This document shows, one piece after another, positions 9,539-20,306 of a DNA stretch of 64,000 nucleotides. How positions within the stretch are numbered: position 1 is the stretch's first letter; each line of letters starts with the position of its first letter. Location of the stretch: positions 5,951,582 through 6,015,581 of the forward strand of contig NZ_NPJZ01000001.1 of the NCBI RefSeq assembly GCF_002245895.1, given 5' to 3'. The position numbers were made by a program, and so were the translations under genes. The notes under the pieces are model-generated. The model was not told the origin of the DNA. It saw nothing but the letters and a program-made list of their open reading frames with translations, and searched no databases. The DNA is from Rhodococcus sp. OK302 (GTDB lineage: Bacteria; Actinomycetota; Actinomycetes; Mycobacteriales; Mycobacteriaceae).

Positions 9539-10462
9539 TCAGTAGGTAAGTTGCGGATCAGGTTGACGCAGACGCTCTTCCAGCCACACACGTAAGGCCG
9601 GGCCGTAGTCGTCTCTACCAAGCGCATGATCCAACGACGCCCGAATGAAGCCGCCCGGGTTTCCGAGGTCATGCCGAGTGCCGTGATGAACGACCACGTG
9701 AACCGGGTGCCCTTCGGCGATCATGAGGGCGATGGCATCCGTCAACTGCAACTCCCCACCCTTGCCCGGTTCGATCCTGCGCAGCGCATCGAAGATCTCA
9801 CGATCGAGGAGATAACGACCGACAGCCGCCAATGTGGAAGGAGCTGAAGATGTTTCCGGCTTCTCGACCATACCGACAACCTTCAACACGTCACGGTCAT
9901 TGCTTCCGTGGGCAGGTACCACATCGAAAATTCCGTAGGCGCTGACCTCGTCAGGTGCAACATCGAAGGCACACAGAACCGATCCACCGTATTCGGACCT
10001 GACCTTCGCCATCCGGTCCAAGACACCACTGGGATGAACCAGATCATCAGGCAGGAGGACCGCGAAGGCATCCTCGTCGTCACCGAGAACTGTTTCGGCG
10101 AGTCCCACCGCGTGCCCAAGACCCAAGGGCGATTCCTGCACCACTGATTCCACCGAAATTAACGCGGGTGCTTTGCGGACCTTCTCGAGCAGATGAAGCT
10201 TGCCCGACTCCTGCAACTTCCCTTCGAGGACAAGATCTTCGAGAAAATGCCCGGTCACCCCGGCTTTACCGGGCGCCGTGACGATCACCAGACGGCTCGC
10301 ACCCGCACGCGCGGCTTCACCGGCTACCAGTTCGATGCCGGGTGTATCCACCACGGGCAGTAGCTCTTTCGGAACGGTCTTGGTTGCCGGAAGAAAGCGC
10401 GTGCCGAGGCCTGCGGCCGGTACGACGGCAGTCTTGACCGAGCACCTGTAAGTCGAAGTCAT
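9539..10462 (-). CDS. galU: UTP-glucose-1-phosphate uridylyltransferase
   Basis: 307 residues from the ATG at 10462, which has AAGG 8 bases upstream; a TTG one codon earlier is less likely. The N-terminus has the nucleotidyltransferase signature AAGLGTRFLPATKTVPKELL, and GKGGELQLTDAI and the EKP of VGMVEKPE are also where this family has them. The enzyme makes UDP-glucose from UTP and glucose-1-phosphate for trehalose, glucans and exopolysaccharide. It is first in the galU-manA operon. Confidence 0.95.
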   Translation of the reverse strand: MTSTYRCSVKTAVVPAAGLGTRFLPATKTVPKELLPVVDTPGIELVAGEAARAGASRLVIVTAPGKAGVTGHFLEDLVLEGKLQESGKLHLLEKVRKAPALISVESVVQESPLGLGHAVGLAETVLGDDEDAFAVLLPDDLVHPSGVLDRMAKVRSEYGGSVLCAFDVAPDEVSAYGIFDVVPAHGSNDRDVLKVVGMVEKPETSSAPSTLAAVGRYLLDREIFDALRRIEPGKGGELQLTDAIALMIAEGHPVHVVVHHGTRHDLGNPGGFIRASLDHALGRDDYGPALRVWLEERLRQPDPQLTY

Positions 10463-10693
10463 CAATCACCTTTCAGGGCAGCACTACGCACAGTCCTACT
10501 GCGTACCGCGACCGAAACAGCGTGTGGATTCCCACCATTCGCACGTTTTGTGCGAGCCGGCCGCAAATGTTGCCGCCTGGAGAAGCACTAGACCGCGAAC
10601 CTACCGCACACACACCGGTCCTCGCGAGAGCAGCAACCACACTCGCGCACTACGTCCACTCCACACGCAGACGTAGGTCCCGGGCCCTTTGCC
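10463..10693. other. Promoter gap upstream of galU
   Basis: About 230 bases between galU and the end of the next minus-strand gene. No gene is supported. The galU promoter should lie here; I could not assign its -35/-10 with confidence. Confidence 0.4.
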
Positions 10694-11392
10694 TCACCGA
10701 AACCCTGGGTCCTCGACCATTTTCCGGGCGTACTGCGTCAGTGATATTCCCTGCGCCTTCGCTGCCGCGACCATCGTGTCCGTCGCAGAACCGATATCGA
10801 GGTCGTCGAGTTCGGCGATCATTCCCGCTGCCAGTTCGATCGTGGATCGAGACAACAGAATTTGTTGCGCAGCCACCGTCGCGGCCTCGGTCCGGTTGTC
10901 TATCCCCCGCATAGAAAGCGCAATCGCCGCCAAATCGGCCATCGATTGCCCGTAGGCGTTGCTTCGCTCGCGAGAGTTCCACGGGTCGACGGTGAACACG
11001 GCCAACGACCCCAGCGTGGCCTGCGCCAGTTTCAGGGGAAATACACGGCACCCCCCGAGTCCGTGGAGCGCGGCGCTTTCCGCGAACGCTGCCCATCGCG
11101 GACTCGCGATATCGAAATCGTCGATCATCACAACAGATCCGTTGAGTGCGCTCAGTGCAACCGGAACACGATGAACCAAATCACGGGGCGGTTCGAAGCC
11201 CAATTCGATGGACTCGCACACGAGCTCGATTCCGGGCGCGTCGACCGACTTCAGTACGAGCACACACCACGTTGCACCGAAGGCACGACGCGTTCGCTCG
11301 GTGATGGTCGAAAGAAGATGCTGGGAGTCGAAATCGGTAGTCAACAGATGAGTGATCTCGGCTATCGCTACCTGTGCCAAGGGCGTGTTCAT
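10694..11392 (-). CDS. GAF-ANTAR protein, degenerate variant
   Basis: The frame is open from 11500, but GGAGGA lies 9 bases before the ATG at 11392 (3 bases before the ATG at 11398), so I use 11392; about 232 residues. An N-terminal GAF-like domain (about residues 15-150) is followed by an ANTAR-like C-terminus, SRSTIELAAGMIAELDDLDI and later SLTQYARKMV. In typical ANTAR domains the second motif is I-E-x-A-K-G-I-L; here the lysine is replaced by alanine, and the GAF domain lacks the (D/E)GPC motif seen in the three neighbours. RNA binding is therefore less certain. It lies downstream of another GAF-ANTAR gene on the same strand, 58 bases after its stop. Confidence 0.8.
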   Translation of the reverse strand: MNTPLAQVAIAEITHLLTTDFDSQHLLSTITERTRRAFGATWCVLVLKSVDAPGIELVCESIELGFEPPRDLVHRVPVALSALNGSVVMIDDFDIASPRWAAFAESAALHGLGGCRVFPLKLAQATLGSLAVFTVDPWNSRERSNAYGQSMADLAAIALSMRGIDNRTEAATVAAQQILLSRSTIELAAGMIAELDDLDIGSATDTMVAAAKAQGISLTQYARKMVEDPGFR

Positions 11393-11450
11393 CGGCATAC
11401 TTCCTCCCTCGTCGCTGTTCGCCATACTTGCACTTCGCTGGGTCGATTCG

Positions 11451-12209
11451 TCACTCGCCCTCACCTCCGCGGTCGGAAAAGCGGATACGCCGATGAACAA
11501 CGTCGGCGGCCACCTCCCAAATCGGCTGGCCGGTTGAAAATGCAGTTGCTCGCAACCTCGACAATGCTTCGGCCACAGAAACTTTCAGCTGCACCGCGAT
11601 CATCCCGACCGCCTGATTGACTTCCGGACGGTGAAAAGCGTTGGTCACTCCCCCACCCTCCGGATGATCATCAAGCAACAACTCGTCCAACAGCGCTGCG
11701 GCGATAGCCTCCGCGGACACCGCAGCCACCGTCATCTGACTGCCAGTCAGTGCGCCGGGAACTCGCCGGTACAGTTCCAACACTCCGAAGACTCTTCGTC
11801 CACCACGGAGAGGAAACGCATACACCCCGCCGACGCCGGCACGTTCAGCTTCGTTGGAGAATCCGGGCCACGCAGAAACTGACGGGGCATCCGAAGTGTC
11901 GTTGCACAGAACCGGTCGACCGGAAAGAAAGGCGTCGACGCACGGCCCGTCGCCGCTGGTGAACTGAAGTTCGTCGAGATGTTGGGCAAGCGCATCGGTC
12001 GCGTACATCAGTTCGCGCGCTGAAGAACTACTCAGTACCGTGACTGCGGCTCCGTCGACAGAAGCGAGCGAAACACACTTTTTGCACAGATCCGCTGTCA
12101 CCGGGAGTTCGACGGCCGCCCGCGCACTTCGGCTGAAAGTCGGGTTCGAGGCGTCATCCCCGTACGATTCGGGACTACCTTGCCCGTTGCCGCGAGAATG
12201 CGTGTCCAC
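11451..12209 (-). CDS. GAF-ANTAR regulatory protein
   Basis: 252 residues, GTG start with a near-perfect AGGAGGTGA 5 bases upstream. A GAF domain covers residues 35-165 and includes SGDGPCVDAFLSGRPVL, the GPC motif common in actinobacterial GAF-ANTAR proteins. The C-terminal ANTAR domain begins near HRPEVNQAVGMIAVQL and ends with IWEVAADVVHRRI. ANTAR proteins bind paired RNA hairpins and act as antiterminators after their sensor domain receives a signal. The signal is unknown. The gene is first of a two-gene minus-strand unit and faces two more GAF-ANTAR genes across a 300-base gap. Confidence 0.88.
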   Translation of the reverse strand: MDTHSRGNGQGSPESYGDDASNPTFSRSARAAVELPVTADLCKKCVSLASVDGAAVTVLSSSSARELMYATDALAQHLDELQFTSGDGPCVDAFLSGRPVLCNDTSDAPSVSAWPGFSNEAERAGVGGVYAFPLRGGRRVFGVLELYRRVPGALTGSQMTVAAVSAEAIAAALLDELLLDDHPEGGGVTNAFHRPEVNQAVGMIAVQLKVSVAEALSRLRATAFSTGQPIWEVAADVVHRRIRFSDRGGEGE

Positions 12210-12518
12210 GGGTTCACCTCCTCGCGCATCCGACGTCGAAATTTCAGATCACCATGACCACATTGCGTGCGCTATCAAGGTGACATCGTCACGAGGCCCG
12301 CGACGACGCCGAACAAGCGTACTGTCGAGATTACCGAATATCGGGACATCTCCGGCGCGCGACCGGGTTGGACGTGTCGATGCCACAGAAAAAATTAGGT
12401 GGCGGTCATCTGGCGCGCAGATCGGGTTCCGATTCCAATGGTTATTTCCCGTGAGCCTCGCTCGTCTCCGGACAGGTCCGATTCGTTTCGACGCGCTCAT
12501 CGCGTGGACCCGATCGCT
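12210..12518. other. Divergent promoter region between GAF-ANTAR gene pairs
   Basis: The gap separates the minus-strand GAF-ANTAR pair from the plus-strand pair. It contains only short inverted repeats, such as GTGAC-atc-GTCAC near 12282-12294; no gene is supported on either strand unless the plus-strand gene uses an upstream start. Confidence 0.4.
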
Positions 12519-13208
12519 ATGGAACGACTCCAGCGTTACCTGGACATCTCCGCCGACACACCGGATCGTGTGATCGAGCTGATGACTCGATGCACCGGCG
12601 CCGCCGTTGATCTTATTTCGGGCGTTCACCATGCCGGTGTGACAGCGACGTTGGACAAGACACCGTTTACCGTCGCGCCGACAGATCCCCTGGTCGAGGC
12701 ATTCGACCGCGCCCAATACTCGTTCGACGAAGGACCATGCCTGCACGCATCACGATCAGGCCAATTCGTGCGCATGTCTGTCGGCGAACTCGAGGAACGT
12801 TGGCCGGCGCTGGGAGTAACCGCCCGCGCCGCGCATCTCACCGATTTTATGGCAGTACCGCTCTTTTCCGAACGATCACCGGTGGGTTCACTCAATCTCT
12901 ACTCGCAGGCCAGCATCGACCACTCCACTCGCGACCGAGATCTGGTGACCGTACTAGCCGACTATCTGGGACAGGCGCTCGAAGCTGCGTCGCAGGATCA
13001 GCGGCGGGGTCAGGCAGCTGCCACATTGCGCCATGCCGTCGGGGCGCGAGTCGACATCGAACGCGCAGTCGGCGTTTTGATGTACCGCCACGATTGTGAT
13101 GCGGCAACCGCATTTCGCGAACTCGAAGCACTTTCCGATCTAAAATCGGACAATATACTCAAGGTAGCCCGCAAGATCCTCGGAGCGACCGAGGATGAGT
13201 CCATCTGA
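12519..13208 (+). CDS. GAF-ANTAR regulatory protein
   Basis: The frame is open from 12399. I prefer the ATG at 12519 because the sequence from MERLQRYLDISADTPDRVIE is protein-like, but no good ribosome binding site is seen and in-frame starts at 12438 and 12504 are possible. A GAF domain spans about residues 20-155 and has FDEGPCLHASRSGQ; the ANTAR domain begins at ARVDIERAVGVLMYRHDCDA and ends NILKVARKIL. About 229 residues. It lies 23 bases upstream of the next GAF-ANTAR gene, which is probably co-transcribed. Confidence 0.85.
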   Translation: MERLQRYLDISADTPDRVIELMTRCTGAAVDLISGVHHAGVTATLDKTPFTVAPTDPLVEAFDRAQYSFDEGPCLHASRSGQFVRMSVGELEERWPALGVTARAAHLTDFMAVPLFSERSPVGSLNLYSQASIDHSTRDRDLVTVLADYLGQALEAASQDQRRGQAAATLRHAVGARVDIERAVGVLMYRHDCDAATAFRELEALSDLKSDNILKVARKILGATEDESI

Positions 13209-13231
13209 GAGAACACACGTGCGAGGTAGCC

Positions 13232-14020
13232 ATGACTGAACGAACTGAAGTCGAACTACTCGATGCCGAGTACGGCAGCGTAATCCACGGTAATAAGGTC
13301 GACGGCAAGGTAGTCGACCAACTCGATGCCCTTGCAAGCGCGTTGGCCGATATCGCAGCAGGACTGGGCAGCAACATCACGACCGATGAGCTTTTGCATC
13401 ACGTCTGTACCCTCATTGTCGATACCATCCCCGGCGCCGATATGGCCGGGGTAACTCTCCTGTCCGAAACTGGTTCTCCTCGTACTGCGGCAAATACCGA
13501 CAGCGCCGTGATCGACGTCGATTTCGATCAGTACGCCTCCCGCGAGGGGCCATGTCTCGAAGCTGCACGAACTCGGTCCGTCGTGAGTGCCACCGTCGCC
13601 GAATCCGAATCGCGCTGGCCAACTTTCAGTGCGCATCTCGGTAATGCCGGCGTACAGAGTTTCCTTTCTGCGCCGTTGTGGGTCGACGAGCGACATGCAG
13701 GCGCCCTCAATATCTATGGTCGCGGCCCTCATGGATTCAGTGAAGTCGACGTATTGATCGTGCGTGTCTATACAACGTCGATCGAAGGCCTGCTTCGTAT
13801 CGCGCGTGAAGTCGAGTTCGCCCGGAACGAGATCGCCGGCCTCAACGCCGCTATGAAATCCCGGGCGACGATCGAGCAGGCCAAAGGGATACTGATGGCA
13901 ATACGCGGGTTCGATTCCGAATCGGCGTTCCGGGTCCTTGTGGAGGAGTCTCAACGATCGCAACAGAAGTTGAGTGTGATCGCCGAGCAGATCCTGAAGC
14001 GCGCTGAAGCGGCACGTTAA
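13232..14020 (+). CDS. GAF-ANTAR regulatory protein
   Basis: 262 residues, ATG start preceded by GAGGTAG. The GAF domain covers about residues 40-190 and includes REGPCLEAARTRSVVS. The ANTAR domain at about 205-255 is the most canonical of the four: SRATIEQAKGILMAIRGFD, SESAFRVLVEESQRSQQKLS, then VIAEQIL. It is second of a plus-strand pair and is followed by a hairpin terminator at 14050-14080. RNA targets cannot be told from the sequence. Confidence 0.9.
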   Translation: MTERTEVELLDAEYGSVIHGNKVDGKVVDQLDALASALADIAAGLGSNITTDELLHHVCTLIVDTIPGADMAGVTLLSETGSPRTAANTDSAVIDVDFDQYASREGPCLEAARTRSVVSATVAESESRWPTFSAHLGNAGVQSFLSAPLWVDERHAGALNIYGRGPHGFSEVDVLIVRVYTTSIEGLLRIAREVEFARNEIAGLNAAMKSRATIEQAKGILMAIRGFDSESAFRVLVEESQRSQQKLSVIAEQILKRAEAAR

Positions 14021-14049
14021 ATTGGGACAAAACAAGTATTTGTCATTAA

Positions 14050-14080
14050 ACGGACTGAAAGTCCGTCTTTCGCCATTTTT
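14050..14080 (+). terminator. Terminator after the GAF-ANTAR pair
   Basis: ACGGACT-gaa-AGTCCGT forms a 7-bp stem with a 3-base loop, followed by CTTTCGCCATTTTT. It lies 30 bases after the stop at 14020. Confidence 0.65.
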
Positions 14081-14225
14081 CATAACCATCGGTTTACCCC
14101 GAGTCTCGACGGGGTATTGCTCAGTCGTAGGGGTCGGCCGACACTCGCCCGACACCCTGCGGACACCTAACCACCAGCCGACTCACCAAGAGGTTGGACC
14201 CCGAAAAACTCGACTCAGGAGACCA

Positions 14226-14684
14226 ATGCCCGTGACCATCTTCCCGACCGAAGTGGACGCAGGATCTTCCATCCCCACAATCGCAACTGTTCGCGTACGC
14301 GCCGCAGCGGAACAATTGAGCACCCTCCGCGGATTTACCGGCACTATCGCCCTCAACCACGGTTTCGACGTCGATGCCGTCGCCGATCTCGAACTTGCCA
14401 TCGACGAAACCGCCGGCATGTTGATACCCCTGGCAACGCCGGGCACCGATATTGTCTGCACTTTCGAAGCCCCTGTCGACGCACTCCGGATAGTCATGTC
14501 CGTGACGACCAGTTCCAGCGTGGCTTCTTCTCAACACTCGTTCGGATGGTTTGTACTCGAGGCACTCACCGATAACGCAGTACTCGAACAATCTCCCCTC
14601 GACAAGAGCCCATCGGGTGATGCAAGTAACAGCTCGACGGTGACAGTGACACTGCTGAAGAACCTTCTTCAACGAGGCGAGTAA
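14226..14684 (+). CDS. RsbW/UsfX-like anti-sigma factor (HATPase fold)
   Basis: 152 residues from the ATG at 14226, with AGGAG 5 bases upstream; the longer open frame from 14022 has no such signal and spans the terminator. [20 protein letters not shown] near residue 58-77 aligns with the N-box helix of actinobacterial GHKL anti-sigma factors such as Mycobacterium UsfX, where the usual bacterial E-x3-N is altered in the same way. The family binds a stress sigma factor and keeps it inactive. No sigma or anti-anti-sigma gene lies next to it, so the partner is unknown. Position next to the ANTAR genes suggests a stress-response locus. Confidence 0.75.
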   Translation: MPVTIFPTEVDAGSSIPTIATVRVRAAAEQLSTLRGFTGTIALNHGFDVDAVADLELAIDETAGMLIPLATPGTDIVCTFEAPVDALRIVMSVTTSSSVASSQHSFGWFVLEALTDNAVLEQSPLDKSPSGDASNSSTVTVTLLKNLLQRGE

Positions 14685-14973
14685 CACAGACCTCGGCCAC
14701 TTTCTACATGATCGAAGGCCTTCGATAACTCGTCGGGAGCAAAAAATCTTTACCGACACCCTGCCAGCACTACACCCCAAAAAAGCATCATTAATGCAGG
14801 TCAGATGCAATATTGCGAGCGCGGGACGCCAACACCAAGGTCCCGAATGTCCATACTCGTTAGGGTTTAGTGCAAGTTATCGAAGACAGAAAAAGAAGAG
14901 CATGGCAGGATCAAGGGTGAGACCGAACTCTCGATGGGAGGGCTCGGCTCGATGGATCCAGGAGAATTTGGTT

Positions 14974-15177
14974 ATGGCTCAGGGCAGTGTCAAGTGGTTC
15001 AACGGTGAAAAGGGCTTCGGATTCATCGAGCAGGAAGGTGGCGGACCGGATGTGTTCGTTCACTACTCGGAGATCCAGGGCAGCGGCTACAAGTCCCTCG
15101 ACGAGGGCCAGAAGGTCGAGTTCGAGATCGGACAGGGCCAGAAGGGCCCCCAGGCTCAGAACGTTCGCGCCATCTGA
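14974..15177 (+). CDS. cspA: Cold shock protein (CspA family)
   Basis: 67 residues from ATG 14974 with AGGAG 9 bases upstream. It begins [20 protein letters not shown] and continues with [17 protein letters not shown], so both RNP1 (KGFGFI) and RNP2 (VFVHY) are intact. It binds single-stranded RNA and DNA and acts as an RNA chaperone. The 289-base gap upstream leaves room for a long 5' leader, which is usual for cold shock genes. A strong terminator follows at 15205-15249. Confidence 0.96.
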   Translation: MAQGSVKWFNGEKGFGFIEQEGGGPDVFVHYSEIQGSGYKSLDEGQKVEFEIGQGQKGPQAQNVRAI

Positions 15178-15204
15178 GTTCGATCCCCGTCTGACTTCAG
15201 ACTG

Positions 15205-15249
15205 AAAAGGCTGGACGCTCGCACTAAGTGCAAGCATCCAGCCTTTTTA
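15205..15249 (+). terminator. Intrinsic terminator of cspA, possibly bidirectional with tatA
   Basis: AAAAGGCTGGA at 15205-15215 pairs perfectly with TCCAGCCTTTT at 15237-15247. An inner GCAC-taa-GTGC stem strengthens it, and a T-run follows. A-run on the left arm makes it able to work for the convergent tatA gene as well. Confidence 0.9.
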
Positions 15250-15281
15250 TGTCTCGAGTCTCATGCCTCGAGGGATTTGTT

Positions 15282-15479
15282 TTATCTACGGCTCTGACTC
15301 AGTGGTTCTTCGAGATCGAGCGCGAGGTCGCTACCGGAGTGCAGTTCACCGACTTCGGTTTTGAGGATCCGCATCGACCTGCCCAATCCCCGGGCTGCGT
15401 CGGGCAGCTTCTTCGAACCGAACAACACCAGCAGCACAACGGCAACGATTGCCCAGTGGGTTGGGCTGAGCGCACCCAT
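15282..15479 (-). CDS. tatA: Twin-arginine translocase subunit TatA
   Basis: 65 residues: one N-terminal membrane helix (THWAIVAVVLLVLFGSKKLP) with the characteristic FGxKKLP hinge, then an amphipathic helix (DAARGLGRSMRILKTEV) and a short acidic tail. TatA forms the pore of the Tat pathway, exporting folded cofactor-containing proteins. The gene overlaps the stop of the exported RidA-like gene by one base (TGATG), and the next gene upstream encodes an oxidase with a Tat signal. This TatA may therefore be dedicated to that cargo. No tatC or tatB lies in the window. Confidence 0.92.
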   Translation of the reverse strand: MGALSPTHWAIVAVVLLVLFGSKKLPDAARGLGRSMRILKTEVGELHSGSDLALDLEEPLSQSRR

Positions 15480-16150
15480 CAGGCGGGTTCCTTACCTTCG
15501 GGGTACACGGCGTCGACCTCGACCTCGACGAGCCACCCCGCTACCGGTAGTCCGGCAACTTCGAGCGCGAAGCGAGTGGGTCGGGCGCTGTTCCGTTCGA
15601 TCGGTGCAATTGGTGCCGCCGTCCCCATCGGAACCAACTCCGTGTCCCCGGTATCGAGGTTCGTGTTAGCGAAGAACTGCCGGTAGGCGCGATTCCATCC
15701 CGCGTAGTCGGCTTTGTCCGCACCCGGTGCGTTGTCGAGGAATACTCGCATAGTGACGACGTCTTCAAGACTCAGACCTTGGGCTTCGAGATTGTCGCGA
15801 ATCTTCTTGAGTACGTTGATGCCTTGAGCCTCGGTGACGCTCACTCCGGCCGGCAGAACTCCGCCCGAGAACTGAGAGTCGATATACGACTCGGGAGAGC
15901 CTTCGGGTGCGGTCTTGTTTCCGGCCGACGGTCCGATACCACTGGTCTTGTACATCGCGGTGTCACTACCGATTGCCACACCCTGTGCGATCATCGGATT
16001 CGCTTGTCCGGCTTCGAGTACCGACTTCGAGACGAAGGAACTCTTGACGGTATCTGCTTCAGCTGTGTCCGTTGTGCAGGCGGTGGCCGTGCTGAGCACG
16101 ACTGTGGCAGCGAATGCAGCAGCGACAATTTTGGTGGTGCGAGATTTCAT
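15479..16150 (-). CDS. Exported RidA-family (YjgF) protein, probable lipoprotein
   Basis: 223 residues. An N-terminal signal ends in VVLSTATAC, a lipobox-like site with Cys at 25. The mature part is a RidA fold: NPMIAQGVAIGSDTAMYKTS at the start and RPTRFALEVAGLPVAGWLVE near residues 190-209. The arginine at 193 aligns with the carboxylate-binding Arg of imine-hydrolysing RidA (motif R-x4-V-x2-LP), so activity is plausible. RidA enzymes hydrolyse 2-imino acids to keto acids and ammonia; these are exactly the first products of the neighbouring oxidase. Most RidA proteins are cytoplasmic, so this exported form is unusual. Overlaps tatA by one base; follows the oxidase gene by 54 bases. Confidence 0.85.
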   Translation of the reverse strand: MKSRTTKIVAAAFAATVVLSTATACTTDTAEADTVKSSFVSKSVLEAGQANPMIAQGVAIGSDTAMYKTSGIGPSAGNKTAPEGSPESYIDSQFSGGVLPAGVSVTEAQGINVLKKIRDNLEAQGLSLEDVVTMRVFLDNAPGADKADYAGWNRAYRQFFANTNLDTGDTELVPMGTAAPIAPIERNSARPTRFALEVAGLPVAGWLVEVEVDAVYPEGKEPA

Positions 16151-16204
16151 GGTGTGCTCCTCGGAAAAGGTGATTGATGGAGACGGCCTGCTGCGCGGTC
16201 CGCG

Positions 16205-18024
<1,820 letters not shown>

Positions 18025-19551
18025 ATGTCCGCTCTCACCGAAGCCATCGCGAAGTCCTTCGCGACGCGCGCCAAGCAGCCACCGGCTCGCTCGCCGCTGC
18101 GCGCTCTTGGGCGTCGGCAACTTTCGGGTGCCGAAGTACTCGCGCAATCGGTGGCGACGACGGCGCCCGCGGTCTCGATGGTCGTCCTGCCCGTCACCAT
18201 GCTGACACATGGACACCTGCTCGGCGGAATGATCACGATCATCGTCGCAACAGTGTTGGTGACTCTGATCGCGTTCTGCGTATCTCAATTCACCAGGCGA
18301 ATGGCAGCGTCGGGCGGACTTCACAGTTTTGTGTTCCGAGGACTCGGCACCCGAGCCGCCCTCACAACTGGCGTAGCCATGCTGGTCAAGTACCTCGGCA
18401 GCGCGGCTATGACCTTGTATCACGGTGGACAAGCAGCCATTGCGCTACTCGGGTTTGCCGGCATACACCTGCACAACACATTTCAGGTGACCGCTCTGTA
18501 TGCGGGCATCTCCGCGCTGATACTCGGCGCCCTGGTCCGCAGCGTCAGATTTGCGGCCTGGGCAATCCTGATCGTCGAGGCCTGTTCACTGCTCTTCATC
18601 ATCGCGCTCATGCTGATCGGCCGGTCGGGAAGTCAACAAGCACAGATTGTTCCTCCGACATCAAGTCACGGACTGTTGCTTACGGCGTTGGCTGCCGTAT
18701 TTGCACTCGCCGGCTTCGAGAGCGCCGCATTCTTCGGTCCCGAAGCCCGGAGACCCCTGGTGACCGTCACGCGCACAGTACTTCTCACGCCCTTGATCTG
18801 TGGTGGACTGTTCGTCTTTGCCGGATGGGCAGCGTGGTCCGGACGCAGCGATACTCTGGTCAACGCATATCTTCACGGCACCGCAACCGGCGTGAGCCCA
18901 GCAGTGGTGATCGCGCTCAACATCGGGTTGGGGTGCTCGTGGCTGGCTTCGTCGATGGCATCGTCGAATGCTGCTTCGCGCCTGATCTATTCGTTCGGGA
19001 TCGAACGTCTTATCCCCCGCCGATTCGCCTCCGTACACAGCGTCTTCCGCACTCCCCACATCGCATTGAGTGCTGTCATCACCGCAGTCCTGCTGGGTGG
19101 CGGCGCATTTGCGGTTCTCGGACGAGGTGAGATTTTCGACGATCTGCGTCTGACGGTGCGCGGCGCAGTCATCCTCGCCTACACTCTGGTGGCAATCGCG
19201 TCCCTCGTATTCCTCACGCGCATCAGCGAACACACTCCCGGCATTCTTGCCGCTGCATCGTGCGGTAGCGGCGCAGGTGGCGTGACTCTCGGTTATCTGG
19301 TGTATGTCAACATGATCGACCATTCCTATGTCACACCCATTGCCGTGCTGTCGATCCTGATGTCAGGCACATTCTGGCAGCTCTATCTTGCTCAGCGCAG
19401 CCCGAAAAGCCTTCTCCACATCGGAGCCTTCGACAGGCCCGAGACCGAGGACGTACTTCCGGGCGCGGGGGTATTCACCACCGATGCAGCCGGAAACATC
19501 GTGCTGGTACGCGAATCGGTTGTGGGCGAATCGGCGACGGGTGCCCGCTGA
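18025..19551 (+). CDS. APC-family amino acid/amine permease
   Basis: 508 residues with about 12 hydrophobic segments. The N-terminal GAEVLAQSVATTAPAVSMVV region and later GFESAAFFGPEARRPLVTVT segment are typical of the APC superfamily (consensus glycine-rich helix 1 and the E-E-x-R motif after helix 6; here FESAAFFGPEARRP). It imports amino acids or amines. Its stop overlaps the ATG of the IclR gene (TGATG), so the two are an operon. Placed divergently from the oxidase, it could import the same substrates or the keto acids. Confidence 0.85.
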   Translation: MSALTEAIAKSFATRAKQPPARSPLRALGRRQLSGAEVLAQSVATTAPAVSMVVLPVTMLTHGHLLGGMITIIVATVLVTLIAFCVSQFTRRMAASGGLHSFVFRGLGTRAALTTGVAMLVKYLGSAAMTLYHGGQAAIALLGFAGIHLHNTFQVTALYAGISALILGALVRSVRFAAWAILIVEACSLLFIIALMLIGRSGSQQAQIVPPTSSHGLLLTALAAVFALAGFESAAFFGPEARRPLVTVTRTVLLTPLICGGLFVFAGWAAWSGRSDTLVNAYLHGTATGVSPAVVIALNIGLGCSWLASSMASSNAASRLIYSFGIERLIPRRFASVHSVFRTPHIALSAVITAVLLGGGAFAVLGRGEIFDDLRLTVRGAVILAYTLVAIASLVFLTRISEHTPGILAAASCGSGAGGVTLGYLVYVNMIDHSYVTPIAVLSILMSGTFWQLYLAQRSPKSLLHIGAFDRPETEDVLPGAGVFTTDAAGNIVLVRESVVGESATGAR

Positions 19552-20303
19552 TGGTCGGTAGACCTCGAGATCTGGGCGGCCATGAACCGCGAGCCGTGCA
19601 GCGTGCGCTGGCGCTCCTCGAATCGGTTGCCCGTCTGGGATCCGGCGCACGAGCCAAAGACATTGCCGCACTTGCCGAAATTCCACCGGCAACCGCATAT
19701 CGGCTGCTCAACATCCTCGTCGCCGATGGATACCTGGTTCGGATCGCGGACCTTTCCGGATTTGCGCTCGGCCGACGCACCCGCGAATTGGCTGGAGCAG
19801 CAGGAGAACCCACGACTGTGGACAACGCCGCGATTCTCGAAGAACTCCGGGAGCAACTCCGCTACGGGATCTACCTCGTGTCGTATACCGACGGAAAGAT
19901 CAGACTCGTCGACCGCGATCCTGATCACGAACTCAGCGGTGAACGCACTCTGGTGAGCGTGCTGCATGCGTCTGCCATCGGCAAGCTTTTGCTTGCTTCG
20001 CTGGCCGAGCCGGCAGTTTTGCCGCTTCGGAAAGTTACCGCATACACCATCATTGATGCGGATCGCCTCGAATTGGAGCTCTCGCGAATCAGGCGCGGGG
20101 AGCCGGCTCGTGAAGTCGACGAAATTCGAGTGGGCCGCTCAGCCGTCGCCGTACCGATTCACGATGCGCAACACAGCGTCGTCGGAGCGCTCGCGGCGAT
20201 CGGACCGACTGGCAGACTATCTACCGAGGACACCGAACTGTCAGGTTTGCTCCGTGAATATGCCGACAAAATGGTGTCTCCGGAACTCTCCCGCGCAAGC
20301 TGA
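19551..20303 (+). CDS. IclR-family transcriptional regulator
   Basis: 250 residues. A winged helix at residues 13-75 (AVQRALALLESVARLGSGAR, AKDIAALAEIPPATAYRLLN) fits the IclR DNA-binding domain; the C-terminal effector domain includes LLASLAEPAVLPLRKVTAYT and VDEIRVGRSAVAVPIHDAQH. Such proteins bind small molecules, often substrates of the adjacent genes, and repress or activate divergent operons. Coupled to the permease by a TGATG overlap. Confidence 0.9.
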   Translation: MVGRPRDLGGHEPRAVQRALALLESVARLGSGARAKDIAALAEIPPATAYRLLNILVADGYLVRIADLSGFALGRRTRELAGAAGEPTTVDNAAILEELREQLRYGIYLVSYTDGKIRLVDRDPDHELSGERTLVSVLHASAIGKLLLASLAEPAVLPLRKVTAYTIIDADRLELELSRIRRGEPAREVDEIRVGRSAVAVPIHDAQHSVVGALAAIGPTGRLSTEDTELSGLLREYADKMVSPELSRAS

Positions 20304-20306
20304 GCG

